Below, piece by piece: positions 1-8,885 of a stretch of DNA of 64,000 nt (positions are counted from its first letter, which is position 1; each line of letters begins with the position of its first letter). Below the pieces are notes generated by a model. That model searched no databases, was not told the DNA's origin, and saw nothing but the letters and a program-made list of their open reading frames with translations. Made by a program: the position numbers and the translations under genes. The stretch is from NCBI RefSeq assembly GCF_028768465.1, contig NZ_CP118225.1:2833001-2897000 (forward strand), written 5' to 3'. The DNA is from Rhodopirellula sp. P2 (GTDB lineage: Bacteria > Planctomycetota > Planctomycetia > Pirellulales > Pirellulaceae).

Positions 1-2
1 CG

Positions 3-458
3 GTTGCTCCGAGCACCAGCATTGCGGGCAGTGCTCAAGTGGTGTCGCGAAGCGTTGAGACGGCGCTCCATAAACTGCATGCACTGGAGTTCGATGTTGC
101 TCGTGTGATGTCGGCTCATGGCGATGCGCCCCTGCCGCCTCCAGCAAAGGTCGGTGACACGGTGGGTGGCATTGGGCGAACCAACGACGCGATGCTGTAC
201 GGGGCCCGGGTGACGCTTTGGATCGATGCCGAGGACGATCTGATCGAGAGCGTGGCCGCAAAAATTCCTAGCGAATCGTCCGAGGATCATGGCCAGCCGT
301 TCGCGAAAATCTTCCAGCGATACGACTACGATTTTTATCGCGTCGATCCGATGCTGTTCAGCCCCGCGGTGGTCACCATTCACTCGTTGCAAACGGGGAA
401 ATCTTGGCGTCATGGACAGCTGAGTGATGGCATTTTGCGAGAATCATTCGGGCTATGA
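3..458 (+). CDS. mch: Methenyltetrahydromethanopterin cyclohydrolase (C-terminal part, cut by window edge)
   Basis: Mch interconverts methenyl-H4MPT and formyl-H4MPT in the cytoplasm, in the C1 oxidation pathway shared by methanogens, methylotrophs and planctomycetes. The frame is open from base 3, so the N-terminal part lies outside the window. Family signatures are visible: a segment APSTSIAGSAQ before the first in-frame GTG, then RSVETALHKL, then GIGRTNDAMLYGARV, then DFYRVDPMLFSPA near the end. The stop overlaps the next ATG as ATGA (455-458), so it is probably translationally coupled to the ATP-grasp gene that follows. The GTG at 39 is internal and is not a real start. Identification is firm; only the missing 5' part limits it. 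Confidence 0.9.
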   Translation, partial: VAPSTSIAGSAQVVSRSVETALHKLHALEFDVARVMSAHGDAPLPPPAKVGDTVGGIGRTNDAMLYGARVTLWIDAEDDLIESVAAKIPSESSEDHGQPFAKIFQRYDYDFYRVDPMLFSPAVVTIHSLQTGKSWRHGQLSDGILRESFGL

Positions 459-1474
459 GTCGAGCGAATGTGTTGGTGCTCGGCGGGCGTGAAGCGACGT
501 CCGGATCGTCCCGGTCTCAGCCTCTTGGCCGTGCTGCTGCACTGGGGTGGCACCTGAAGGAATTGCAGGCGGCTGCGTCGCGTCACTCGGTTCAATTGCA
601 CTTCGCGGACTACGAAACATTGAGGAGCCGCCTGCATTGCGGTGGCGACAAGGCGTCCACTCCCTCGGGCTCAACGGCGTGGTGTCAGCTGCACGACGGA
701 ACAGATTCCCGCGAGCGATCGCTGGCGGATTTCGAGGCGATTCTGACCCGCACCATGCCAGCGGGTTCAATGGAACAGATCACGTTCCGGCTGGCGGTTC
801 TGCATGATTTCGTTCGCCGACAAAGCGTGAGTGGCCCCACCGCCTTGGTCAATCCGCCCACCGTCTTGGTCAATCCGCCCAGTGCGTTGGAGTTTGCAAT
901 TGATAAATACGCGACCTTGGCTCGCGTTCAATCGCTTGGTGTGCCCACCCCACCCACCCAGGTCGTGCAATCGCGAGCGGCAGCGATGGAGGCATTTGAA
1001 AACCTTGGTGGAGACGTGGTGATCAAGCCGATCTTTGGGGGAGAAGGTCGCGGGGTGATGCGTGTTCGCGATGCCGAGTTGGCTTGGACGGCGTTCTCAA
1101 CACTCGCTCAAGTGAACGCGGTCATGTATGTCCAGCAGTTCGTGCCGCCAGGTGGAGTTGATTTGCGAGTCTTGGTCATTGGCGATCACTCGCACGCGAT
1201 TCGGCGTCGCAACGCGGCGGATTTTCGGACCAATGTTCGCGGTGGTGGGCAGAGCGAACTTGTGCCGATGGATGCAACCTGGGATCGATTGGCTCGTCAG
1301 GTCAGTGCTGACTTGGGATTGAAGTTCGCCGCGATCGACTGGCTGGAAACAGAAACCGGGGAGCTTCAATTGATCGAAGTCAACGGTATCCCAGGTTGGA
1401 AGGGGGCTCAGCGGGTCGTGCAGGAATCGATCGCGGATCAAATTCTCGAAGTCTTGGTGAATGAAAATGAGTGA
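455..1474 (+). CDS. ATP-grasp (RimK-like) ligase linked to mch
   Basis: ATP-grasp enzymes join a carboxylate to an amine through an acyl-phosphate. Visible signatures are DKYATL, then VIKPIFGGEGRGVMRV (ATP-binding, about residues 190-205), a hydrophobic stretch with FVPPGGVDLRVLVIG, and QLIEVNGIPGWKG near the end (metal-binding Asn and the family C-terminal motif). Length of 339 residues is usual for the RimK/MptN group. Its ATGA overlap with mch and the presence of ATP-grasp genes in the H4MPT clusters of methylotrophs suggest it adds glutamate, or a similar group, to the H4MPT side chain; that role is inference. A 21-bp tandem duplication lies inside it at 839-880. A generic glutamate ligase or peptide ligase is the alternative. 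Confidence 0.75.
   Translation: MSRANVLVLGGREATSGSSRSQPLGRAAALGWHLKELQAAASRHSVQLHFADYETLRSRLHCGGDKASTPSGSTAWCQLHDGTDSRERSLADFEAILTRTMPAGSMEQITFRLAVLHDFVRRQSVSGPTALVNPPTVLVNPPSALEFAIDKYATLARVQSLGVPTPPTQVVQSRAAAMEAFENLGGDVVIKPIFGGEGRGVMRVRDAELAWTAFSTLAQVNAVMYVQQFVPPGGVDLRVLVIGDHSHAIRRRNAADFRTNVRGGGQSELVPMDATWDRLARQVSADLGLKFAAIDWLETETGELQLIEVNGIPGWKGAQRVVQESIADQILEVLVNENE
839..880 (+). repeat. In-frame 21-bp tandem duplication inside the ATP-grasp gene
   Basis: Two adjacent 21-base units differ at one base and encode TALVNPP then TVLVNPP. They lie just before the conserved SALEFAIDKY segment. Relatives would be expected to have one copy, so this looks like a recent in-frame slippage that adds seven residues to a loop. 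Confidence 0.8.
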
Positions 1475-3212
1475 CGGTCCATGCAGTCGAGAATCATCTC
1501 AAGTCCTGGCGGGCACGGCGGGGTCAACCGGCAATGTCGCTTCCCGATTGAGTGCCGTTGCGAAAGTTCTGCCGGGCGGCATTGCGATTGCGGAGCCGTC
1601 GGGGCCTGCCAAGCGAGATGGTTCCGACCGCGACTACGCGTTGACAACTTTTAAAACGCTGGACGATCGCAGCACCCAGATCGCTCGTGGGTTGTTGGCT
1701 TCCGGGATCCAGCCCGGCATGCGTTTGGTGAGCTTGGTTCCGTTTGGCGCCCAGTTCATCGAGCTTGTGTTTGCGATGATGAAAGCTGGTGTGGTGGTGG
1801 TGCTGATTGATCCAGGAATGGATCGCAAGCACTTGGTAGGTTGCTTGCAAGAAGTGAACCCGGACGGCTTTTTAGGGATTCCAAAGGCGCAGGCGATTCG
1901 GGCGATCCTGCGACGTCGATTTCCGAACGCGAAACGAAACATCACGGTGGGGCGGCGTTGGTTCTGGGGGGGCAAAACGCTGAAGCAGATCCTGGAATTG
2001 GGCGAGCAAAATCCGGCGTTGACGCTTCCGGATGTTCAGACGCTCGATGATGCCGCGGTGATCTTCACCACTGGCAGCACAGGACCGCCCAAGGGGGTTG
2101 CCTACACGCATCAAACCTTTCATGCCCAGATCGATCGAATTCGAAACCGCTATGAGATTCGGCAAGGCTCTCGGGATCTGGCGTGTTTTCCTCTGTTCGG
2201 TCTGTTTGATGCCGTGATGGGCGTGACCACGATCATTCCCGACATGGATCCCACTCGGCCCGCCGACGTGGACCCCAAGAAGTTGATCCAGGCGGCGCGT
2301 CAGTGGGAGGTGGACCAGGCGTTTGGTTCGCCCGCGCTTTGGAAGACGGTGACTCGCTGGTGCGAAGCCAACGCTGTGGGGAAACCCTTTCCGACGCTGA
2401 AGCGAGTGTTGTCGGCGGGAGCGCCCGTGCCTGCCGCAACGCTGGAATCGCTGCGGCGGTTTGTTCACGAGGATGCCCGAATCGAAACGCCGTATGGTGC
2501 GACGGAAGCGTTGCCGATTGCATCGATTGAATCGCGTGCCGTGATTTCAGAAACCGGGCCCGCTGCATCCAAGGGCAAGGGCGTTTGTGTCGGTTCACGT
2601 TTTGACGGCGTGCGATGGAAAGTGATCGAGATCAACGACGGACCCATCGCCACGATCGATGATGTCAACGAACTTCCGCGTGGCAAGATTGGAGAGTTGA
2701 TCGTCAACGGTCCAATGGTGACCAGGCGGTACGTCACTCGCGTGGATCAGAACGCCCTGCACAAAGTCCATGATGAGTCAGGTGGTTCGGAGCATCCATT
2801 TTGGCATCGGATGGGCGATGTGGGGTACCTGGACGAGCAAGATCGGTTTTGGTTTTGTGGTCGGAAGGCTCATCGGATTGTCTCTTCCAAGCGAACGTTC
2901 TTCACCATCCCGTGTGAGTCTGTTTTCAATGTGGATGACTTGGTCGAGAAGTGTGCTTTGGTGGGGGTGGGGAAGCCGGGCGAGCAGGAGCCTGTGCTGG
3001 TCGTTCAGCCGGTCGATCTTTCCATCGGTGGTGATTCCCGTCGAACACAAGAGCTCGAGGCGCGGCTGCGAGACCGTGCGGCACGCAATCCACTCACGCA
3101 TCGGATCGAGCGTTTTGTCATCCGCGATCAGCCGTTGCCAGTCGACATTCGGCACAACAGCAAGATCTTCCGCGAGAAGTTGGCTGCGGAATTGAACGAA
3201 ACCAATCCGTGA
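1461..3212 (+). CDS. OleC-like AMP-forming acyl ligase / beta-lactone synthetase family
   Basis: This is an ANL-superfamily adenylate-forming enzyme. It shows the phosphate-binding loop TTGSTGPPKGVAYTH (about residues 200-215), the adenine motif YGATEA, the hinge region GDVGYLDEQDRFWFCGRKAHRI and a C-terminal catalytic lysine region NSKIFREKL. The overall form (TTGSTGPPKG, then a long FPLFGLFDAVMG segment) resembles OleC, which turns beta-hydroxy acids into beta-lactones in long-chain olefin synthesis, more than ordinary acyl-CoA synthetases. It overlaps the ATP-grasp gene by 14 bases; a second ATG at 1467 is also possible. No oleA, oleB or oleD is in view. An acyl-CoA or peptide-synthetase-like ligase remains possible, so the substrate is not assigned. 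Confidence 0.7.
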   Translation: MKMSDGPCSRESSQVLAGTAGSTGNVASRLSAVAKVLPGGIAIAEPSGPAKRDGSDRDYALTTFKTLDDRSTQIARGLLASGIQPGMRLVSLVPFGAQFIELVFAMMKAGVVVVLIDPGMDRKHLVGCLQEVNPDGFLGIPKAQAIRAILRRRFPNAKRNITVGRRWFWGGKTLKQILELGEQNPALTLPDVQTLDDAAVIFTTGSTGPPKGVAYTHQTFHAQIDRIRNRYEIRQGSRDLACFPLFGLFDAVMGVTTIIPDMDPTRPADVDPKKLIQAARQWEVDQAFGSPALWKTVTRWCEANAVGKPFPTLKRVLSAGAPVPAATLESLRRFVHEDARIETPYGATEALPIASIESRAVISETGPAASKGKGVCVGSRFDGVRWKVIEINDGPIATIDDVNELPRGKIGELIVNGPMVTRRYVTRVDQNALHKVHDESGGSEHPFWHRMGDVGYLDEQDRFWFCGRKAHRIVSSKRTFFTIPCESVFNVDDLVEKCALVGVGKPGEQEPVLVVQPVDLSIGGDSRRTQELEARLRDRAARNPLTHRIERFVIRDQPLPVDIRHNSKIFREKLAAELNETNP

Positions 3213-3239
3213 CTCGCGATTGGATTTTGTGCTTGCTGG

Positions 3240-4727
3240 CTATTCTTGATCCAAGCGAATGGCACGCAGCAGGCCGGCGGCTTTGGTCCAGGTTTCTTCC
3301 AGCTCGCTCTGCGGTTCGCTGCGCGCGGTGATCCCACCGCCGACAGCGAAGTGCCACTGCCCATCCCTTTGGGTCACGGTCCGAATCAGGATGTTGAAGT
3401 CCGCGTTGCCGGAAACGCTCACGTAACCGATTGACCCGCAGTAGGCTCCGCGGGGTTGGCCTTCGAGCCGGGCGATTGTCTTCATCGCCTCAATCTTCGG
3501 TGCACCGGTGATGCTTCCTCCGGGAAAGCATGCGGCGAGCAATTCGCTGATGGGGACGTTGTCTCGCAGTTGGCCTTCGACAGTCGACACCAAGTGCTGG
3601 ACGCTTTGGTAGCGTTCGATTTCGCAGAGTCCAGTGACGCGAACGCTATCGTCTGTGCAGGCGATGGAAAGATCGTTTCGCATCAAGTCCACGATCATGA
3701 TGTTCTCGGCGCGATCCTTGACGCTGCCGCCGAGCACCTGTGCCAAGCGTTCGTCTTCGATCTCATCGCCGGTCCTGGGCACGGTGCCTTTGATCGGTCG
3801 CGTGACAACATGGCGGCCTCGGATTTGAAGGAAGCCTTCAGGCGAGGAACTCAGGATCTGCTCGCTGCCGATGTCAAAGAACGCTGCGTACGGAGCCGGG
3901 TTCGACTGACGCAATCGGCCGTACAGTTCCTCTGCGGTGCAGGTTGCTGCATGAGTGAGCGTTTGAGCGAGGTTGACTTGGAATGAATCGCCGGCGCGGA
4001 TGCGGTCGATGATCTCCGTGACCGAAGCGATGTAGCGAGGTGAGTCAAAGTTGCTGCGTACACCGGGCATTTCCGTGGGGAACCCCGGTGACATGGATGG
4101 CGGTGACTTCTCAGCGTGGCTGGCCATGGGGGTGCACCGGGGGGAAGCGAGTCGCTCAAGGATTGCTTCGCCGCGCTGCTGGGCCCGTTGGGGGTCGGTG
4201 ACCAGATCCTCGTTGAGACCGTTGCTGATCAGCGTGGCTGAACCGGTGGAATGGTCGACAGCGAGGGTCCAGTCGTAGACTCCAATCGCCAAGCCGAGCG
4301 GAGGCTGTTCACCGAGGAATGAGGGTGGCATTTGAACGCTTGGTTCGAGCCACCAAGCCGCTTCGTAGGCAACCAGCCCGGCGATGCCGCCACAAAACGG
4401 TGGCAGGTCCGTGGGGCGATTTTGCTTTGATAGTCGGAGGCACCAATCGTGATAGGTCGGCCAGGGGTCAGGGTCGGCGAGTGATGCCTGAAGCCAAGCA
4501 ACCGGATCCGCAGTCAAGAAGGAGTAGCGTCCTCGGTCGTGATTGTGGTCCGAGGCCGAATCGAACCAGAGTCGATGATTCATTCCGGCGAGTTTCTCAA
4601 ACCAGTCTTGCAGGTCCGCGACCTGCCCGAGATGGCGAGTCCAGAGGGCGGAGTTGAGGTTTGTTTTGGCGTTCGGCGAATCCAAGGGCGCGTCCGCAGG
4701 CGGATGCTTGTCGGCTGGTTGAGGCAT
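3240..4727 (-). CDS. pabB: Aminodeoxychorismate synthase component I
   Basis: PabB, with a glutamine amidotransferase partner, converts chorismate to 4-amino-4-deoxychorismate, the precursor of p-aminobenzoate for folate and H4MPT. The chorismate-binding domain carries SSSPEGFL, then RPIKGTVPRTGD, DLMRNDLSIAC, CFPGGSITGAPKIEAM and FAVGGGITARS. The PIKGT lysine is typical of PabB; anthranilate synthases have PIAGT, so TrpE is less likely. The longest open frame starts at 4832, but that start would translate the clpC terminator at 4781-4819, so I chose the ATG at 4725-4727 (495 residues). It is convergent to the H4MPT cluster, with 27 bases between stops. The neighbourhood fits a role in supplying pABA for H4MPT. 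Confidence 0.85.
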   Translation of the reverse strand: MPQPADKHPPADAPLDSPNAKTNLNSALWTRHLGQVADLQDWFEKLAGMNHRLWFDSASDHNHDRGRYSFLTADPVAWLQASLADPDPWPTYHDWCLRLSKQNRPTDLPPFCGGIAGLVAYEAAWWLEPSVQMPPSFLGEQPPLGLAIGVYDWTLAVDHSTGSATLISNGLNEDLVTDPQRAQQRGEAILERLASPRCTPMASHAEKSPPSMSPGFPTEMPGVRSNFDSPRYIASVTEIIDRIRAGDSFQVNLAQTLTHAATCTAEELYGRLRQSNPAPYAAFFDIGSEQILSSSPEGFLQIRGRHVVTRPIKGTVPRTGDEIEDERLAQVLGGSVKDRAENIMIVDLMRNDLSIACTDDSVRVTGLCEIERYQSVQHLVSTVEGQLRDNVPISELLAACFPGGSITGAPKIEAMKTIARLEGQPRGAYCGSIGYVSVSGNADFNILIRTVTQRDGQWHFAVGGGITARSEPQSELEETWTKAAGLLRAIRLDQE

Positions 4728-4780
4728 CGCGATCGATTGGGATCGGAGATTCGCCCGTTCAGAAGCGGGCGGGTGATGGC

Positions 4781-4819
4781 AAAAAAAATGCCTCGGCGAG
4801 TGAGGGACTCGCCGAGGCA
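4781..4819 (-). terminator. Intrinsic terminator of clpC
   Basis: Perfect 12-bp stem (4789-4800 with 4808-4819), 7-base loop, followed on the minus strand by a run of eight T (4781-4788). It begins 26 bases after the clpC stop and separates clpC from pabB. Confidence 0.93.
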
Positions 4820-4844
4820 CATTCAAATTCATTCGTGAAGCGAA

Positions 4845-7424
4845 CTACGAAGCGTCCGATTTCGCTTGGTCATCGCTGCTGGCAGCAGGCACCGCTTCCT
4901 CTTCGGAGTCGCTGTCTGCCCAACCGCGTTTTTCGCCTTCGAAGTTCAGACGTGTGATCTTGCCACTGTCGTCTTTGTGAACGTCGATGATGATTGTGTC
5001 CTTGCCTTCGAACGCACCACGCAGCAATTCTTCGCCGAGTGGATCTTCGATGCGTTGCTCGATCGCACGACGAAGTGGACGGGCACCGTAATCGAGGTTG
5101 CTGCCTTTCTTGATCAAGAACTCCTTCGCTTCGTCGCTCAAGTCGATGGCCAAGCCACGATCGAGCAAACGTTCGCGAACCTTGGACAGTTCGAAGTCGA
5201 TCACGCCCTTCAGGTCGGTCGTGGTCAAGTGACGGAAGATGATCGTGTCGTCCAAGCGGTTCAAGAACTCAGGGCGGAAGACACGTTCAATTTGGTCCAT
5301 CACGCGAGACTTCATCGAGTCGTAGCTCGCATCGCCATCGGGTTTTTGGAAACCGAATGCCGATTCGTTCTTGATCGCTTCTGCACCCGCGTTGGTGGTC
5401 ATGATCAAGATCGTGTTTCGGAAGTCAACGTTGCGTCCGAAGGAGTCGGTCAAGCGACCTTCTTCCATGACTTGCAACAACATGTTGAAGACATCCGGGT
5501 GAGCCTTTTCGATTTCATCGAACAGCACAACCGCGTAAGGACGTCGGCGAATCTTTTCGGTCAGCTGGCCACCTTCTTCGTAACCCACGAATCCGGGAGG
5601 GGCACCGATCAGACGGCTGACGTTGTGTTTCTCCATGTACTCGGACATGTCGATGTGCACCAAGGCATCTGCATCACCGAACATGTATTCAGCGAGAGCT
5701 TTGGCGAGCAACGTTTTACCGACACCGGTTGGACCGGCGAAGATGAACGAACCGGTTGGCCGCTTGGGATCTTTCAGACCCGAACGACTTCGGCGAACTG
5801 CTTTGGCGACCGCTGTGACCGCTTGGCTTTGACTGACAACGCGTTTGTGCAGTTCCTCTTCCATCTTCAACAGACGCAGCGAGTCTTCCGTTGACAGGCG
5901 TGTCAATGGAATGCCGGTCATCTTGCTGACGACTTCTGCGATGATTTCTTCGTCGACGACGCCATCGGTTTGCTGACTTTTTTCACGCCATTCTTGAGTG
6001 ATCTGCTCTTTCTTCTTGCGAAGTTTTTCAGCTTGATCACGCAGGTTGGCGGCTTTTTCGAAGTCTTGGTTGGCAACCGCGTCTTCTTTGTCCTTGTTCA
6101 GCGTTTCGACTTGCTCGTCGATTTCTTTCAAGTCTGGTGGACGAGTCATGGTGCGAAGACGCACGCGAGCCCCGGCTTCATCGATCACGTCGATGGCTTT
6201 GTCGGGCAGGCAGCGAGCGGTGATGTAGCGTTCGCTCATTTCGACGGCCGCCACAATGGCATCGTCGGTGAACTGCACGCGGTGGTGTTCTTCGTAGCGT
6301 TCTCGCAATCCCTTGAGGATTTCGATCGTCTCGGTCTTGCCGGTCGGCTCGACCATGATTTCTTGGAAACGACGAGCCAGCGCGTTGTCCTTTTCGATGT
6401 ACTTGCGGTACTCATCCAGCGTGGTCGCACCGATGCACTGGATTTCGCCCCGTGCCAAGGCTGGCTTCAGAACGTTGGCAGCGTCGATGGCGCCTTCTGC
6501 ACCGCCGGCACCGACCAGGGTGTGAAGTTCATCGATGAAGAGGATCGTGTTTTTGACACGACGCACTTCGGTCATGACCGCTTTGATGCGTTCTTCGAAC
6601 TGACCGCGGTACTTGGTCCCTGCCACCATCATGGCGAGGTCGAGAACGACAATGCGTTTGTCGGCCAAGATCTCGGGCACTTCTCCGCCAATGACGCGTT
6701 GAGCAAAGCCTTCGATGATGGCGGTCTTGCCGACACCGGCTTCGCCCAGCAGGACGGGGTTGTTCTTGGTCCGGCGGCAGAGGATCTGGATGGCGCGTTC
6801 GATCTCTCGTTCGCGGCCGATGACTGGGTCCAGTTCCCCTTTCTTGGCGAGTTCGGTCAGGTCGCGGCCGAAGCTGTCCAGGGCGGGAGTCTTGCTCTTG
6901 CCGCTCTTGCTGCTTCCGCTTCCGCCACTGCTGCCTTCGCTGTCGCCACCACGGCCACCGCGTTCGCCGACTTCTGCGCCTTCGAGCCCGTGACCGAGCA
7001 GGTTGAGCACTTCTTCGCGAACATCTTCCAGCTTCAGGCCCAAGTTCATCAGAACCTGAGCGGCGACGCCTTCTTGTTCACGCAGCAGGCCCAGCAGGAT
7101 GTGCTCGGTGCCCACGTAGCTGTGGTTGAGATTGCGTGCTTCTTCCATCGAGTACTCGATGACTTTTTTCGCACGTGGTGTTTGTGGCAATTTGCCCACG
7201 GTCACCATTTCAGGCCCGCTTTGCACCAATTTCTCGACCTCGAGGCGAATTTTTCGCAGATCGACTTCGAGATTTTTCAATACGTTGGCAGCCACACCGC
7301 TGCCTTCTTTCACCAACCCCAACAAAATGTGTTCGGTGCCGATGTATTCGTGATTGAATCGTTGAGCCTCTTGGTTAGCCAATTGCATGACTTTCCTGGC
7401 TCGGTCAGTAAACCGTTCGTACAT
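4845..7424 (-). CDS. clpC: ATP-dependent Clp protease ATP-binding subunit ClpC
   Basis: ClpC is a hexameric AAA+ unfoldase that feeds proteins to ClpP. The 859 residues show the usual order: two N-terminal Clp repeats ([15 protein letters not shown] and [15 protein letters not shown]), a Ser/Gly-rich linker near 155-180, the first AAA+ module with Walker A GEAGVGKT near residue 225, a UVR-type coiled region near 420-460, and the second AAA+ module with GPTGVGKT near 560 and the Clp segment [17 protein letters not shown]. The ATG at 7422-7424 is preceded by a GGACGGAG ribosome-binding site, so the start is secure. Transcription ends at the strong terminator at 4781-4819. The C-terminal tail is acidic and Ser/Ala rich. 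No ClpP partner is present in the window. Confidence 0.96.
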   Translation of the reverse strand: MYERFTDRARKVMQLANQEAQRFNHEYIGTEHILLGLVKEGSGVAANVLKNLEVDLRKIRLEVEKLVQSGPEMVTVGKLPQTPRAKKVIEYSMEEARNLNHSYVGTEHILLGLLREQEGVAAQVLMNLGLKLEDVREEVLNLLGHGLEGAEVGERGGRGGDSEGSSGGSGSSKSGKSKTPALDSFGRDLTELAKKGELDPVIGREREIERAIQILCRRTKNNPVLLGEAGVGKTAIIEGFAQRVIGGEVPEILADKRIVVLDLAMMVAGTKYRGQFEERIKAVMTEVRRVKNTILFIDELHTLVGAGGAEGAIDAANVLKPALARGEIQCIGATTLDEYRKYIEKDNALARRFQEIMVEPTGKTETIEILKGLRERYEEHHRVQFTDDAIVAAVEMSERYITARCLPDKAIDVIDEAGARVRLRTMTRPPDLKEIDEQVETLNKDKEDAVANQDFEKAANLRDQAEKLRKKKEQITQEWREKSQQTDGVVDEEIIAEVVSKMTGIPLTRLSTEDSLRLLKMEEELHKRVVSQSQAVTAVAKAVRRSRSGLKDPKRPTGSFIFAGPTGVGKTLLAKALAEYMFGDADALVHIDMSEYMEKHNVSRLIGAPPGFVGYEEGGQLTEKIRRRPYAVVLFDEIEKAHPDVFNMLLQVMEEGRLTDSFGRNVDFRNTILIMTTNAGAEAIKNESAFGFQKPDGDASYDSMKSRVMDQIERVFRPEFLNRLDDTIIFRHLTTTDLKGVIDFELSKVRERLLDRGLAIDLSDEAKEFLIKKGSNLDYGARPLRRAIEQRIEDPLGEELLRGAFEGKDTIIIDVHKDDSGKITRLNFEGEKRGWADSDSEEEAVPAASSDDQAKSDAS

Positions 7425-7831
7425 ATTCTCCGTCCCTATTAACCAGACCGACTGTCAAACTGGCGAATCTTTCGACCCGATGTTTCCCTACGCAAACCGT
7501 ACGCCACAAGTCACCCACAAGACGAGGGAAGGCTTGTTCCGTCGTCTCAAAAACCAATCAATTGCAGGGAAAATCGTTTCGCAAATGCTTTTCGCGAAAA
7601 CGAGCTTCGACGCACAACCGGCCGGTTCCCCATACCGTGCTGACTTCATCCTACCGTTTTGTCCCAACAACGGGGATAGGACTTCGTTGGCCATCTTGTA
7701 CGTTGGGGCCGCGCCGATGGTTTCCATTTCGCCCTTTCCGGCCTCAGTGCTCGAAGTGTGCTGTTGTCGACGACGGTTCGTATGATTTGAATCGATCCTG
7801 CCGCCCTGATGAATCCTTGGAGAAAGCCGCT
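7425..7831. other. Intergenic region between clpC and arsS
   Basis: About 400 bases between two divergent genes, so promoters for both must lie here. I saw no CIRCE-type inverted repeat for clpC and no clear ArsR-type operator. Open frames extending arsS upstream into this region look non-coding. Confidence 0.5.
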
Positions 7832-8830
7832 GTGTCGAGTTTGCTGCCGATTGTGAATGAAGGTCTCCCCACCGGTGTGGTTCCAACGTTTGCGTCGCGG
7901 CTGGAAGGCGGCAAGCTCTGGCGAAACCAGCTGAATCAGCTTCAAATCAATCTCGGCAAGCTTTGCAATCAAACCTGCACTCACTGCCACGTGGACGCTG
8001 GTCCGACCAAGAAACGCGAAAACATGGACGATCGCACGGCGGATCGTTTGCTGGAATTGGTGGCATCCTGCCCCGCGATCACCACCGTCGATTTGACCGG
8101 CGGCGCACCGGAGATGAATCCGAACTTCCGCCGGTTGGCCGAAACGTTTCGAGCGGCCGGTTTGCGGGTCATCGACCGATGCAATCTGACCATTCTGAGC
8201 GAGCCCGGCTACGAATGGGTGGCCGACTTTTTGGCAGCGAACGAAATCGACGTGGTGGCTTCGCTCCCGTGTTATCTGGAGGACAACGTCGATGGGCAAC
8301 GCGGCGGAGGCGTCTTTGGACGCAGCATCGATGGGCTGCTGAGGCTGAATGAACTCGGGTATCGACGCGACAGCGACACGCATCGACTGGATCTGGTCTA
8401 CAACCCGACCGGGCCGTCGCTGCCGCCGGATCAAGCCCAATTGGAAGCTGATTACCGACGCGAATTGTCGGCTCGATACGGGATTGAGTTTGGCAATTTG
8501 CTGACCATCACCAACATTCCCATTCGCCGATACGCTCAATACCTGCAAAAACGGGGGTGGCTGGACGACTACCTGCGGTTGCTGTCGGAAAACTTCAACG
8601 CGAAAGCCACGGACGAGGTGATGTGCCGGTCACTGGTGTCGGTCAGTTGGGACGGTCAGATTTACGATTGCGATTTCAATCAAATGATCGATTTGTCTCA
8701 ATGCCCACGCACGGTTTGGTCCATCGAATCCCTCGACGAACTGGTTGATCAGCCGATCGCATTGGCGGACCATTGTTACGGTTGCACCGCCGGGGCCGGC
8801 AGTGGCTGCGGTGGTGCCTTGCTGCACTGA
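7832..8830 (+). CDS. arsS: Radical SAM arsenosugar biosynthesis protein ArsS
   Basis: ArsS is a radical SAM enzyme that transfers the deoxyadenosyl group onto dimethylated arsenic, leading to arsenosugars. The [4Fe-4S] motif CNQTCTHC (CxxxCxxC) follows QLQINLGKLCN; TGGAPEMNPNFR is the SAM-binding GGE-like segment; the C-terminal part has MCRSLVSVSWDGQIYDCDFNQM and a cysteine-rich end CYGCTAGAGSGCGG, as in the DUF3641 domain of this family. The frame is open back to 7562, but the extra N-terminus is unlike any domain. The GTG at 7832 has a GGAGAAA site nine bases upstream and gives 332 residues, near family length, so I chose it. It lies 55 bases before arsM, forming an apparent two-gene unit. 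Confidence 0.88.
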   Translation: MSSLLPIVNEGLPTGVVPTFASRLEGGKLWRNQLNQLQINLGKLCNQTCTHCHVDAGPTKKRENMDDRTADRLLELVASCPAITTVDLTGGAPEMNPNFRRLAETFRAAGLRVIDRCNLTILSEPGYEWVADFLAANEIDVVASLPCYLEDNVDGQRGGGVFGRSIDGLLRLNELGYRRDSDTHRLDLVYNPTGPSLPPDQAQLEADYRRELSARYGIEFGNLLTITNIPIRRYAQYLQKRGWLDDYLRLLSENFNAKATDEVMCRSLVSVSWDGQIYDCDFNQMIDLSQCPRTVWSIESLDELVDQPIALADHCYGCTAGAGSGCGGALLH

Positions 8831-8885
8831 AGTGATTGCCGTTCTGAATTCTTTCTTCGCTCTCTTTTTCTCTTGCTGAATCGCC

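Noticed and set aside
4728..4832. Longer N-terminus of PabB
   Set aside because: It would translate the clpC terminator hairpin; the downstream ATG at 4725-4727 fits the family.
5970..7442. 490-codon frame antisense to clpC
   Set aside because: It mirrors the clpC codons and has no domain of its own; clpC is unambiguous.
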